Below, piece by piece: positions 53,707 through 62,275 of a stretch of DNA of 64,000 bases. Each line of letters starts with the position of its first letter. Position 1 is the stretch's first letter. The translations under genes were made by a program, and so were the position numbers. The DNA is taken from contig JBCCAA010000008.1 of the NCBI GenBank assembly GCA_039815055.1, positions 1 through 64,000 on the forward strand, read 5' to 3'. The notes beneath the pieces were generated by a model. The model ran no database searches. It saw only the letters and a program-made list of their open reading frames with translations, and had not been told where the DNA came from. Origin of the DNA: UBA5336 sp039815055. Lineage in GTDB: Bacteria > Pseudomonadota > Alphaproteobacteria > Caulobacterales > Hyphomonadaceae.

Positions 53707-54309
53707 TCAAGCCTCGCCGATGGTAGCGGGTGCCCCGCCGGCCTTCCGGTCCAACGTGTCCAGATGGATCTGGGCTTCATCGCGGATCATGGAAAACAGG
53801 ATCATGTCTGACCAGCTGCCATCGGCAACGCGGGTGTAAGACCGCAAACGCCCTTCTTCGATGGCGCCGATCCGATAAAGCGCCTGTTGAAGCGCCTCTG
53901 CATTGGCCGGAACAATCCAGGAGACGCGCCGGGCACCCCATTCCAGCGCGCGAGAGATTAACAGCGCGTGGGTGGCCTCAAACACGCCCGTGCCGCGCAC
54001 ATCTTTCCGCAGCCAGATATTGGCAATCCGAAGCCGACGATGGGTGCGATCGATGTTCTCGAAATTGACGACACCAACATGTTCGCCGTCCGATTGACGC
54101 TTGATGGAGAAGGCCACAAGCAGGCCTTGGTCCTGCTGTTGCAGGATATGGGCGGCATAGGATTCCGCTGACGCGCCGCGTGGGATGTCTGGCATAAACC
54201 GCCACATGAAATCCACCGCCCCGCTCTCCTTGAGGAATTCCAGATGGTCAATCTGGAAAAGCTCAAGAGCAACGGCGGCATTCTCCAAACCGGGCGCGTC
54301 GAGTTTCAT
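53707..54309 (-). CDS. GNAT-family acetyltransferase (RimJ/RimL-like)
   Basis: This 200-residue protein has central GVVNFENIDRTHRRLRIANI, WLRKDVRGTGVFEATHALLI (acetyl-CoA loop, R-G-T-G type) and RVSWIVPANAEALQQALYRI, GAIEEGRLRSY: the order of the RimL subfamily of GNAT N-acetyltransferases. The acceptor is unknown; members modify ribosomal proteins or small molecules. It ends far from ffh and starts 10 bp after the thioesterase stop, so the two are probably co-transcribed. Confidence 0.86.
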   Translation of the reverse strand: MKLDAPGLENAAVALELFQIDHLEFLKESGAVDFMWRFMPDIPRGASAESYAAHILQQQDQGLLVAFSIKRQSDGEHVGVVNFENIDRTHRRLRIANIWLRKDVRGTGVFEATHALLISRALEWGARRVSWIVPANAEALQQALYRIGAIEEGRLRSYTRVADGSWSDMILFSMIRDEAQIHLDTLDRKAGGAPATIGEA

Positions 54310-54319
54310 GGAGATGAGC

Positions 54320-54748
54320 TTAGGACAAGACCAGCTGTGTGCAACGGAAAAGCGCCAATCGTTTTCCTGTATCCACGCTCACAGTCTCTGCATCCCAGAC
54401 CTGCGTCGTGCGTCCACGGTGTACGGGCGTGCAGATCGCACGGATGCCACCCTCGCGAACCGTGGAGAAGAAATTCGACTTCAGCTCGACCGTCGTGAAG
54501 TTCTGTCCGGTGCGCAGATTGGCCGACGTGGCCATGCCCGCACAACTGTCGGCCAGGGTGACCAGGGTGCCGGCATGGAGGAACCCATTGGGCGCCATGT
54601 GGTGCGGCTGGACATTGATTTCGCCGGTGAAACGGTCGCGCGTGGTCTCGACCAGTTTTATGCCCAGATGGTCTGGCAACGTGCCTTGGAAGCGCCGGTG
54701 AAAAACGGCAGGGTTCAACTCGGAATCGGGTATGTCGAAATTGGTCAT
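54320..54748 (-). CDS. PaaI-family hotdog thioesterase
   Basis: This 142-residue protein starts at ATG 54748. It carries PDHLGIKL, MAPNGFLHAGTLVTLADSCAG (the catalytic hotdog helix with N-x-x-x-H) and TTVELKSNFFSTVREG. It is predicted to hydrolyse acyl- or aryl-CoA thioesters. It is divergent from oxyR (90 bp), so the gap may hold a redox-controlled promoter. Confidence 0.88.
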   Translation of the reverse strand: MTNFDIPDSELNPAVFHRRFQGTLPDHLGIKLVETTRDRFTGEINVQPHHMAPNGFLHAGTLVTLADSCAGMATSANLRTGQNFTTVELKSNFFSTVREGGIRAICTPVHRGRTTQVWDAETVSVDTGKRLALFRCTQLVLS

Positions 54749-54838
54749 GATTGCCGGCAGATTGGACACATCAGCCCGAATGCAAGAACGGGTTGGGTTT
54801 GATTTGTATGGCCGTAGCGGAGGGTATAGAATTTCCCT

Positions 54839-55732
54839 ATGCACCTTCCAACGCTCCGCCAGCTCCAATTTCTGGACGCGCTCGCCGCCGAAGGGTCGTT
54901 CTCACGAGCGGCCAAGGCGTGCCATGTCACCCAGCCCACACTTTCGGCCGCGATCAAGGAGTTGGAGACCCTGCTCGGCGTGCAATTGGTGGAGCGCAGC
55001 GCGCGCGGCGCCGCCCTGACACGGATTGGTGAAGACGTCGCAGGACGTGCACAACGCGTTCTCAGCGAAACGCAGGACCTGGTTCTGTCAGCCCGCGATG
55101 CGGGGGAGCCCCTGAGCGGTGGCTTCCGGCTCGGCGCCATTCCCACCATCGCGCCTTATGCCCTGCCCGGCATCCTGCCGCAGCTTCGCCGCACCTATCC
55201 GGGCCTCAAGCTCTATCTGCGTGAAGACAAGACCGATCGCCTGATTGATGCCCTGCGCGCGCGCCAGCTTGACGCGGCGCTGATCGCCCTGCCCTGGACT
55301 TCAGCCGGTATTGAAACGGAAGACTTGTTGCCCGACGAGTTCCTGCTCGTCACACCGTTGGGGCATTCGCTTGCGGGGCGTAAGAACCTGAGTGCTGACG
55401 ACCTGCCACGCAGCGAGCTTTTGTTACTGGAAGATGGCCATTGCCTGCGCGACCACGCCCTTGAAGCCTGCACGATTCCGGCGCCGCCGCGCGGCACCGA
55501 AGTGTCCGCCACATCCTTGCAAACACTGATTCAGATGGTTGCTGGCGGTTTGGGCATATCCCTTGTGCCACGTCTGGCGGTAGACGATGGACTGTTGACC
55601 GGCGTGGACGTCGCCGTAACCCCATTCTCGCCACCACTGAAGGGCCGAAGCATCGGCCTGGCCTGGCGGGCGGGCTCTGCACGGATTGAGGAAGCACGCC
55701 TGATCGGGGACGCGTTGAAATCGGTGCTTTAG
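54839..55732 (+). CDS. oxyR: Hydrogen-peroxide sensor/activator OxyR
   Basis: This 297-residue LysR-type regulator has an HTH in residues 1-60 (LRQLQFLDALAAEGSFSRAA, TQPTLSAAIKELE). The OxyR redox pair is visible: Cys202 and Cys211 in LLEDGHCLRDHALEAC, matching the C199/C208 disulphide switch of E. coli OxyR. Peroxide oxidises the pair and activates antioxidant genes. No katG or ahpC lies next to it here. Confidence 0.93.
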   Translation: MHLPTLRQLQFLDALAAEGSFSRAAKACHVTQPTLSAAIKELETLLGVQLVERSARGAALTRIGEDVAGRAQRVLSETQDLVLSARDAGEPLSGGFRLGAIPTIAPYALPGILPQLRRTYPGLKLYLREDKTDRLIDALRARQLDAALIALPWTSAGIETEDLLPDEFLLVTPLGHSLAGRKNLSADDLPRSELLLLEDGHCLRDHALEACTIPAPPRGTEVSATSLQTLIQMVAGGLGISLVPRLAVDDGLLTGVDVAVTPFSPPLKGRSIGLAWRAGSARIEEARLIGDALKSVL

Positions 55733-55757
55733 ACTATGTTACAAGCCATATCCGCCG

Positions 55758-55817
55758 GCTCCCCCTCCCAACCGCCCCAATGGTCGCGACACTTGTGGGG
55801 CGGTTGGGAGGGGGAGC
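55758..55817. repeat. Perfect 22-bp inverted repeat (very stable hairpin)
   Basis: The 22-base arm 55758-55779 is an exact reverse complement of 55796-55817, around a 16-base loop. Five more pairs follow after one mismatch (55752-55756 with 55819-55823). It lies 25 bp after the oxyR stop and 28 bp before the mtgA stop, between convergent genes. It has no T-run, so it is a factor-dependent terminator or an intergenic palindromic repeat. Confidence 0.85.
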
Positions 55818-55845
55818 GGGCGGCTATGGCAACTTGCACAAAAAG

Positions 55846-56592
55846 CTAGCGCAAACCGAGAATACAAGCATCAAGCCCGTCGCTTTCAACCACATTCATT
55901 CGCGCCTGAAGCGTGCCGGCGCGCCGCGACACGTAAGGGCCCGGCGGATCGACCCGCCAGCGATTGGGGCTCGGTAGCACTGCAGCCAGCAAGGCTGCTT
56001 CCCGGCGTGTGAGCTGCGCGGCCGTTTTGTTGAACCGGATCCGAGACGCCGCTTCAATCCCAAAGATACCATCGCCCCATTCGGCGACGTTGAGATAGGT
56101 TTCCATAACGCGGCGTTTGCCCCACACTTTGTCGATGACCAGCCCCATCCAGGCATCACCCGCCTTGCGGGGCGCCCCACCGCCATTCCAGAAGAAAACA
56201 TTTTTCGCGGTTTGTTGTGTAATGGTAGACGCGCCGCGCAATCCCTCCCCGGCGCGCCACTCTTCGATGGCGACCTGCATGGCCTCGAAATCCACCCCGG
56301 AATGGGCGCAAAAGCCGCTATCCTCAGCCGCAATAACCGCCCGGATAAGATGGGGCGAGATGTCTTCGAGTTTGACTGTATTGCGCCAGGTTTCGCCGAG
56401 TTCCAGGTTGCGCTGACCGATCAGGATGGTGCCGGGCGGATCAACCCATTTCAAGATCAGGGCGTAAAGATGCACCATCAGGAATAGCGCGAGAATGCTG
56501 CGCCAGGTCCAGCGCAAAAGCCCGGCCCAGGTCGAGCGGCTAAAGATCCAGGTCTTCAGCACCGAGACGCCATTCTGAACCGACATCGCCAT
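55846..56592 (-). CDS. mtgA: Monofunctional biosynthetic peptidoglycan transglycosylase
   Basis: This 248-residue GT51 enzyme has one membrane helix (about 32-52). Its catalytic segment is VIAAEDSGFCAHSGVDFEAM, with Glu as the general base. GASTITQQTAKNVFFW and ETYLNVAEWGDGIFGIEAA follow. It polymerises lipid II into glycan strands. ATG 56592 (or 56586) lies inside the end of queG, a 53-bp overlap. The frame remains open upstream, but that region is queG. Confidence 0.93.
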   Translation of the reverse strand: MAMSVQNGVSVLKTWIFSRSTWAGLLRWTWRSILALFLMVHLYALILKWVDPPGTILIGQRNLELGETWRNTVKLEDISPHLIRAVIAAEDSGFCAHSGVDFEAMQVAIEEWRAGEGLRGASTITQQTAKNVFFWNGGGAPRKAGDAWMGLVIDKVWGKRRVMETYLNVAEWGDGIFGIEAASRIRFNKTAAQLTRREAALLAAVLPSPNRWRVDPPGPYVSRRAGTLQARMNVVESDGLDACILGLR

Positions 56593-57664
56593 CGTCTTCG
56601 CCCCTTTCGCGGGCGGCTCTTTCGCGCGCGAACGTGTCAGCATCAAGGCGAGCCAACGCCCAGATGGCTGCGCCGCGCACCAGCGGACTGTCATCGACCA
56701 GAAGAGGTTGCAGCGACGCCACCAGCGCGGCATCACCACTATTTCCAATGGCGATAGCCACATTGCGCACAAACCGGTCGCGGCCGGTGCGTTTAACCGG
56801 CGAGCCTGCAAATCGCTCACGGAAAGCTGCATCATCAAGCGCGGCGAGATTTGCCAGCGCCGGCAGGGTCGCCGCGTCGCGCGCCATCAATTTGGCTTCG
56901 CGCGCTTCAGCGGCGAACTTGTTCCACGGACACACCGCCAGGCAATCATCACAACCATAGATGCGATTGCCCATGGAGGTGCGGAATTCGCGCGGGATCT
57001 GACCCTTGTGCTCAATGGTGAGATAGGAAATACAGCGCCGGGCATCCAGCTGATACGGGGCCGGAAAAGCGTCGGTGGGACAGATATCGAGGCAGGCCCG
57101 GCAACTGCCGCAATGGTCGGTTTCCGGTGCGTCGGGGGCTAGCTGCGCGGTGGTCAGCATGGCGCCGAGAAACGTCCAGCTGCCAAGCCGGGTGGAGACC
57201 AGATTGGTGTGCTTGCCCTGCCAGCCGAGGCCCGCGCGCTCGGCCAGCGGCTTTTCCATGAGCGGGGCGGTGTCGACGAACACTTTGACATCTTCGCCAG
57301 TCTCTTCTGCAAAGGCGCGGGCCAGCTGTTTCAGCCGTTTTTTCAGCAGGTCATGATAGTCGGCGCCGCGAGCATAGACGCTGATATTGCCACGCGTATT
57401 GGCGGTGAGACCGTTCATCGGATCATGGTCCGGGCCATAGGTCATGGCCACCATTACAGCCGATTTCGCCTCGGCCCACATGGCGGTCGGCGCGCGGCGG
57501 CGCTCAAGCGTTTCCTCAAACCACGCCATGTCGCCGTGGTGCCCGGCCTCAATGAAGGCCGCCAGTCGTGCGCCCGCCTCCCAGGGCTGATCGGCCCGCG
57601 CGATCCGGCAATCGTCAAAGCCAAGCTCAGAGGCGTGAGTTTTGATAGCGGCGCTGGGGGTCAT
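56540..57664 (-). CDS. queG: Epoxyqueuosine reductase
   Basis: This 374-residue cobalamin/iron-sulphur enzyme has an N-terminal catalytic part (HGDMAWFEETLERR) and two [4Fe-4S] ferredoxin-like sites: CGSCRACLDICPTDAF and IYGCDDCLAVCPWNKFA. A C-terminal HEAT-like extension follows (SGDAALVASLQPLLVDDSPL). It performs the last step of queuosine formation in tRNA wobble position 34. It is long for the family because of the HEAT tail, which is common in proteobacteria. Confidence 0.95.
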   Translation of the reverse strand: MTPSAAIKTHASELGFDDCRIARADQPWEAGARLAAFIEAGHHGDMAWFEETLERRRAPTAMWAEAKSAVMVAMTYGPDHDPMNGLTANTRGNISVYARGADYHDLLKKRLKQLARAFAEETGEDVKVFVDTAPLMEKPLAERAGLGWQGKHTNLVSTRLGSWTFLGAMLTTAQLAPDAPETDHCGSCRACLDICPTDAFPAPYQLDARRCISYLTIEHKGQIPREFRTSMGNRIYGCDDCLAVCPWNKFAAEAREAKLMARDAATLPALANLAALDDAAFRERFAGSPVKRTGRDRFVRNVAIAIGNSGDAALVASLQPLLVDDSPLVRGAAIWALARLDADTFARERAARERGEDDGDVGSEWRLGAEDLDL

Positions 57665-57684
57665 ACAGATCTTCTGTGGTGCAC

Positions 57685-58146
57685 CTAGACGGGTTTCACA
57701 ACCATCAGCCAGGTTGCCGCAACCATTGGCACGGTGCTGATCAGCCCCCAGGCCAACCAGCGCCGCGACAGTTTGCGGTAATCCTCACCGACATCATTCT
57801 CTGAAAACAACTTGGCGAGTCGCGCCTGTTTGATCTGGATCGGCACGATCAAAAGCAGCCAGATCAGACCGGCCAGGATGAAAAACACCTGGCTCCAGAG
57901 CAACCATCCTTCGAACAGGGCATATCCGGCAGACACCGCCATGAAATAGCCGCCGCCCATGATCAAAATCACGCCCCAGAACGTCATGGACCAGTCAGTG
58001 TAGGTCACGAGCTTCTGTGCAAAGCCAAGCACCTCAGGTCGGCCATCTCGGTCGGCAAAGAACTTCCAGATTGCTGTCACGGTGATGTTGCCCATCAACA
58101 TCGCAACGCCAGTCACGTGCAGGAATTTCGCAAGGTCATACAGCAT
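57685..58146 (-). CDS. DUF2269-like integral membrane protein
   Basis: This 153-residue protein starts at ATG 58146. Four transmembrane helices are seen (about 2-22, 47-67, 76-97, 127-150). LYDLAKFLHVTGVAMLMGNI with its intramembrane His resembles the DUF2269 family. The role is unknown; His in the first helix could bind haem or metal. It lies 20 bp before queG and may share its transcript. Confidence 0.75.
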   Translation of the reverse strand: MLYDLAKFLHVTGVAMLMGNITVTAIWKFFADRDGRPEVLGFAQKLVTYTDWSMTFWGVILIMGGGYFMAVSAGYALFEGWLLWSQVFFILAGLIWLLLIVPIQIKQARLAKLFSENDVGEDYRKLSRRWLAWGLISTVPMVAATWLMVVKPV

Positions 58147-58378
58147 GGAAGCAGCAACTCTTATTGATTGAGCGCGCGATGATACGTCAAAATCCACGCA
58201 ACGGAACGCCCACTTCGACCGCAGACCGATAGGGACGATTTTGGTTAGATATTAGACGCAATGCCGAGAGGCGAACCAGGGGCGAGTTTAAGACGTTAGT
58301 TCCTCTCCGAATTGCGCTTAGTCGTCTTCTTGCCTACGTTCAAATACTGATGGTGGTTAATTGCAAGGTGCACATGTT

Positions 58379-59590
58379 ATGCGGTATTTCTGGAGTACGG
58401 TATTGGCTTGGAGCATGGGCATCTTGTGCCAATCAGCATTCGCGCAGGTCACTTTAGAACAATCCACGGAAGACCTGCTTGACTTGGCGAACGGCGCCCT
58501 CGTGCTTGAAGCGACCAGTGAATACAACGAGTCGACCTGGGGCGCGTTGACCTTGATTGATGGCACGACCAAGACCGGCTGGGCAACAAAATCTGGTGCG
58601 ACCACCGCCAATGAGATTGTGATAGAACTTGCCAGTTTGGCGCAACTCTCAAGCTTCGTAATTGATACGAATGGCATCGACGGCGTGGGTCGCGGTGCTA
58701 AGCGCTTCAAGCTGTTCGGCTCGGCTGTTTCTTCGAAAGACGGATTTATTGAACTTGTTTCCGGCGAAGCGCTGGAAGGCGTGCGAACCGAGTTTCCAGT
58801 CATTGCCGATGAGCCCGTGCGATGGCTTCGTTTAGAGGTCGCAGACAACTGGGGCGCGCCCAAATATACCGAAATTATGGAACTTGAAGCTTATGGTGTT
58901 CGAATTGGCACCGAACAGCTGTCAAACCTCTCCGGGGTCTACGCCACGAACTATAACCTGATGCGGATTGAACAATCGGGGCGCGCAGTTGAAGGGTGTT
59001 ATGATTATGACAATGGCACATTGTCTGGAGATACAGATGGCCGAGTCATTCGGTTCGAATGGCGAGAAGATGGGCCACAAATCGGCACTGCCGTCATGGT
59101 GCTCACAGCGGACGCCTCTTATCTAAACGGGCTTTGGTATGAAGACGGAATATTGAAAGGCGTATGGCGCGGTCCGCTCGTCACGGACGGTCGCGAACCA
59201 GTGTGTCAGACGGGACAATCGAATTTGGTATCGGACGCCATTAAACAGAGCGGAACTGCAACGCTCTACGGAATTCGTTTCGATCTGGACTCAGCAACAC
59301 TCCGCAGTGACTCAACACAAACGTTGGAGGCTTTACGGGAAGCACTCATATCAGAACCCGATTGGAGAATTATGATTGAAGGGCATACAGATTCCCAGGG
59401 TGCAGATGCTTACAACTTAGAGCTTTCTGCATCGCGTGCTGCGTCAGTTAAATCATGGCTCATGGAGCAAGGTATCGATGCGGGTAGATTAGAAACCGTT
59501 GGTAAGGGCGAGAACGAACCGGAGGCAGATAACGATACGCCCCAGGGTCGTGCGCTCAACCGACGGGTCGTTATACGCAAGATTGAGTAG
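58379..59590 (+). CDS. F5/8-type-like domain plus OmpA peptidoglycan-binding protein
   Basis: This 403-residue secreted protein has a signal peptide to about residue 23. Residues about 30-185 resemble a galactose-binding (F5/8 type C, discoidin-like) sandwich: TLIDGTTKTGWATK, IVIELASLAQLSSFVID, VRWLRLEVADNWGAPKYTEI. A middle beta-rich segment (190-290, VYATNYNLMRIEQSG) follows, then a C-terminal OmpA domain (300-403): IRFDLDSATL, IEGHTDSQGADAYNLELSAS and GRALNRRV. GC content is low for the window. It is probably a periplasmic wall-anchored carbohydrate binder. Confidence 0.83.
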   Translation: MRYFWSTVLAWSMGILCQSAFAQVTLEQSTEDLLDLANGALVLEATSEYNESTWGALTLIDGTTKTGWATKSGATTANEIVIELASLAQLSSFVIDTNGIDGVGRGAKRFKLFGSAVSSKDGFIELVSGEALEGVRTEFPVIADEPVRWLRLEVADNWGAPKYTEIMELEAYGVRIGTEQLSNLSGVYATNYNLMRIEQSGRAVEGCYDYDNGTLSGDTDGRVIRFEWREDGPQIGTAVMVLTADASYLNGLWYEDGILKGVWRGPLVTDGREPVCQTGQSNLVSDAIKQSGTATLYGIRFDLDSATLRSDSTQTLEALREALISEPDWRIMIEGHTDSQGADAYNLELSASRAASVKSWLMEQGIDAGRLETVGKGENEPEADNDTPQGRALNRRVVIRKIE

Positions 59591-59684
59591 CGCGGGCCCA
59601 GTTCGGTCTTTGCATTGCTTAGAGTCTGTTTTAGGGCGTTTTAAGCCGCTCGCTCTCGTCCCTTCGCCTCCCAGAACGCACGCC

Positions 59685-60359
59685 CTAGAAATCCAGATCG
59701 CCATAATGCTTTGCTGGCCGGGTGCCGTCGATATGGTCTTCCAGCAGGGGGCGGAAGCTGGGGCGCGATTTCATGCGGGCGTACCAGGCGCGCAAATCCG
59801 GAACCGTGTCCCAGTCGACATCGCCGAAATAATCGAGGCTGGACAGGTGCGCGGCAACGGAAACGTCGGCCACCGACATATGCCGCCCGGCGATGTAGCT
59901 GCGCTGTTCGGCCAGAGCATTGAGGAAGGTCAGGCGTCCCCGCAATGCGTGTGAGCCTTTTCGCAGCGCGCCGGAGTCCGGCTGGCGGTCGCGGCGCACC
60001 CATTGAGTGATGCGTTCGGCCAAAAGGTTCTCATTGACCACCTGAAACGCGTCCTCACACCAACGCCACAGCCGGCGGGCCTCTGCGGCGTCCTGCTGGC
60101 CGGTGGGGATCAAGCGGCTGGTCGGGTAGGCGGTTTCCAGAAACTCCACCATGGCGTGGCTACCCAACACCACGATGCGTCCTTCGACGGTCTGGTCAAT
60201 CAGGGCGGGCGGCGCTGCACCCGGGGCCAGGCGCTCCACTTCGGGGTGGACCGACCATGGCCGGGTCTCAGCGGACTCAAATGGCAAACGCTTTTCACCA
60301 AGCGTGACCCGAACCGTGCGGGCAACAGGATCAAGAGGCCAGTGGTAAAGCTTCTTCAT
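59685..60359 (-). CDS. Glutathione S-transferase family protein
   Basis: This 224-residue protein starts with a thioredoxin-fold domain (MKKLYHWPLDPVARTVRV, EKRLPFESAETRPW, GSHAMVEFLETAYP). A helical C-terminal domain follows (AGRHMSVADVSVAAHLSSLDYFGDVDW, the N-capping box of GSTs). The substrate is unknown. It is transcribed alone and is divergent from the symporter gene. Confidence 0.88.
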   Translation of the reverse strand: MKKLYHWPLDPVARTVRVTLGEKRLPFESAETRPWSVHPEVERLAPGAAPPALIDQTVEGRIVVLGSHAMVEFLETAYPTSRLIPTGQQDAAEARRLWRWCEDAFQVVNENLLAERITQWVRRDRQPDSGALRKGSHALRGRLTFLNALAEQRSYIAGRHMSVADVSVAAHLSSLDYFGDVDWDTVPDLRAWYARMKSRPSFRPLLEDHIDGTRPAKHYGDLDF

Positions 60360-60497
60360 GTGCCTGAACTTAAAGCGCCTTGGTTAACCATAGACGCACA
60401 AGCGCGACCGGACACCCTGAAATTACCCTTCCGGCTTCCCAAGCGCGCAAAGCGGCGTAGTGTAAACGGTTAGAGCGAAACAACCGGGGCGAGACCT

Positions 60498-62228
60498 ATG
60501 GATTCCATCGTCGGATTTATTCAGAATGTGGCCGGCCTCATATGGGGTGGAACATGGGGAGATGCGGTCATCTTCCCCTACAATATTGGGCCACTGGCCA
60601 TCGTGCTGTTGGGCACTGGCCTGTTCATGATGGTCCGCCTGGGCGGGCGCCCGCTGCGCCGGTTTGGCCCCGCCCTTTCAGAGGTCTGGGCCGGGCGTAA
60701 ATCCCAAGGCGAAGATGGCGCGATCACGCCGTGGCAGGCGCTTTCGACCGCGCTTTCCGGTCAGGTTGGCACCGGTAACCTTGCCGGAGTGGCCACAGCG
60801 CTGACGCTTGGCGGGCCTGGCGCGATCTTCTGGATGTGGGTGACCGCCCTGCTGGGCATGGCGCTGGCCTTCTCGGAAAGCTCCCTGGCCGTGAAGTATC
60901 GCGAGCGCGACGAATATGGCCGCATCAACGGGGGGCCGATGTATTACATCAAGAACGGCCTGGGAAAGAAATGGAGCTGGCTGGCCGTCATCTTCTGCAT
61001 CGGCACATTGTTTTCTGCCATGGCGACGGGATCTATGATCCAGGCCAACTCCATCACCGAAGCAGGCATGGAACTGACAAACAATCAGATGGGCATGTCC
61101 ATTCCAAACTGGGCGTTCGGGATCGTGATATCCGTACTGGTGTTTGCCGTGATCATTGGCGGCATCAAGTCCATCGGCTCGGTTGCTGGTAAGGTCGTGC
61201 CATTCATGGCCGCGCTCTATGTGCTGATCGCCTTCGTCGTATTGGTCGTGAATGCCCCACTGGTGCCGGGCGCGTTTATGGAAATCATCGGATCGGCCTT
61301 TGGGTTCCGTGAAGCGGTAGGCGGCGCGGCCGGCTATGGCATGATGCAAGCTGTTCGGTACGGCATTGCCCGTGGCCTGTTCTCAAATGAGGCCGGACAG
61401 GGGTCAGCCCCCATCGCCCATGCGGCGGCGCAAACGAAAAACCCGGTGCAACAGGGCGAAATCGCCATGATTGGCGTGTTCATCGACACGATCATTATCT
61501 GCACCATGACCGCGCTGGTGATCCTCACCATCCAGGGGGATTTCAAGCGCAGCGCGTCCTTGATCGCGGCAAACAATTGCAGCGCGGCAGGCGTCGAGCT
61601 TCCGATGATCCAGGGCGATGAAGACGGCCTTCGCTACAGTATCGGAGACCTGTTCCCATCAGCCTACGAGGATGGACGCGAAGAGGTCATCGCCTCTGTG
61701 GGGCCGACGGCGCAGTCTTACTTGTTGGAATGTCAGTCCACCGGTGTTGAGGTCAGCCAATTGGCACTGGACGGAGCAGGCAATCCCGACGCGTTGTTGG
61801 ATGTGAAGCACGCATGGGAGACCGATGCGAGTTCGTCAGCCGTTACGACACGGGCTTACGCGGAAGCCATTCCAGTTGTCGGCGCGTTTGTGGTGCCGGT
61901 TGCTTTGTTCTTTTTTGCCTTCACCACCATCATTGGCTGGTCCTATTATGGTGAGCAAGCGGTGACATATCTGATTGGCGAGTGGGCGACCCATCCCTTC
62001 AGGTATCTTTGGGTGATCGTGGTATTTCTGGGTGCGATGGCAACCCCCTATACCGATTTTCTATGGCTGCTGGGGGATATCGCCAACGCGTCCATGGCCT
62101 TCCCGAATCTTATCGCAATCATCGCGCTGTCCAGCGTGGTTTTGACGCTGCACCGAACCAATGGCGCCGGCGAAGACGGTCATCCGGTGAATGAGCCACG
62201 CCCTGAGCCGTCATCGGAGGACGTGTAG
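60498..62228 (+). CDS. Alanine/glycine:cation symporter (AGCS family)
   Basis: This 576-residue inner-membrane transporter has the family motifs GQVGTGNLAGVATALTLGGP, SNEAGQGSAPIAHAAAQTKN and YYGEQAVTYLIG, with about ten to eleven transmembrane helices. A loop of ~110 residues (about 355-455) with several Cys and charged residues replaces a usual short connection and probably faces the periplasm. It imports alanine or glycine with Na+ or H+. No glycine riboswitch motif is visible in the 138-bp leader. Confidence 0.93.
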   Translation: MDSIVGFIQNVAGLIWGGTWGDAVIFPYNIGPLAIVLLGTGLFMMVRLGGRPLRRFGPALSEVWAGRKSQGEDGAITPWQALSTALSGQVGTGNLAGVATALTLGGPGAIFWMWVTALLGMALAFSESSLAVKYRERDEYGRINGGPMYYIKNGLGKKWSWLAVIFCIGTLFSAMATGSMIQANSITEAGMELTNNQMGMSIPNWAFGIVISVLVFAVIIGGIKSIGSVAGKVVPFMAALYVLIAFVVLVVNAPLVPGAFMEIIGSAFGFREAVGGAAGYGMMQAVRYGIARGLFSNEAGQGSAPIAHAAAQTKNPVQQGEIAMIGVFIDTIIICTMTALVILTIQGDFKRSASLIAANNCSAAGVELPMIQGDEDGLRYSIGDLFPSAYEDGREEVIASVGPTAQSYLLECQSTGVEVSQLALDGAGNPDALLDVKHAWETDASSSAVTTRAYAEAIPVVGAFVVPVALFFFAFTTIIGWSYYGEQAVTYLIGEWATHPFRYLWVIVVFLGAMATPYTDFLWLLGDIANASMAFPNLIAIIALSSVVLTLHRTNGAGEDGHPVNEPRPEPSSEDV

Positions 62229-62254
62229 GCTCACGCCGCATTCCAGGGTCGTTC

Positions 62255-62275
62255 ATACCCCGGGATGCGGGGTAT
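62255..62275. terminator. Hairpin between the symporter and TIR genes
   Basis: ATACCCC (62255-62261) pairs with GGGGTAT (62269-62275) around a 7-base loop, directly beside the TIR stop. It lacks a T-run, so it is at most a weak terminator. Confidence 0.45.

Noticed and set aside
60360..60497. Glycine riboswitch before the AGCS symporter
   Set aside because: No tandem aptamer consensus; the leader is short and lacks the conserved G-rich motifs.
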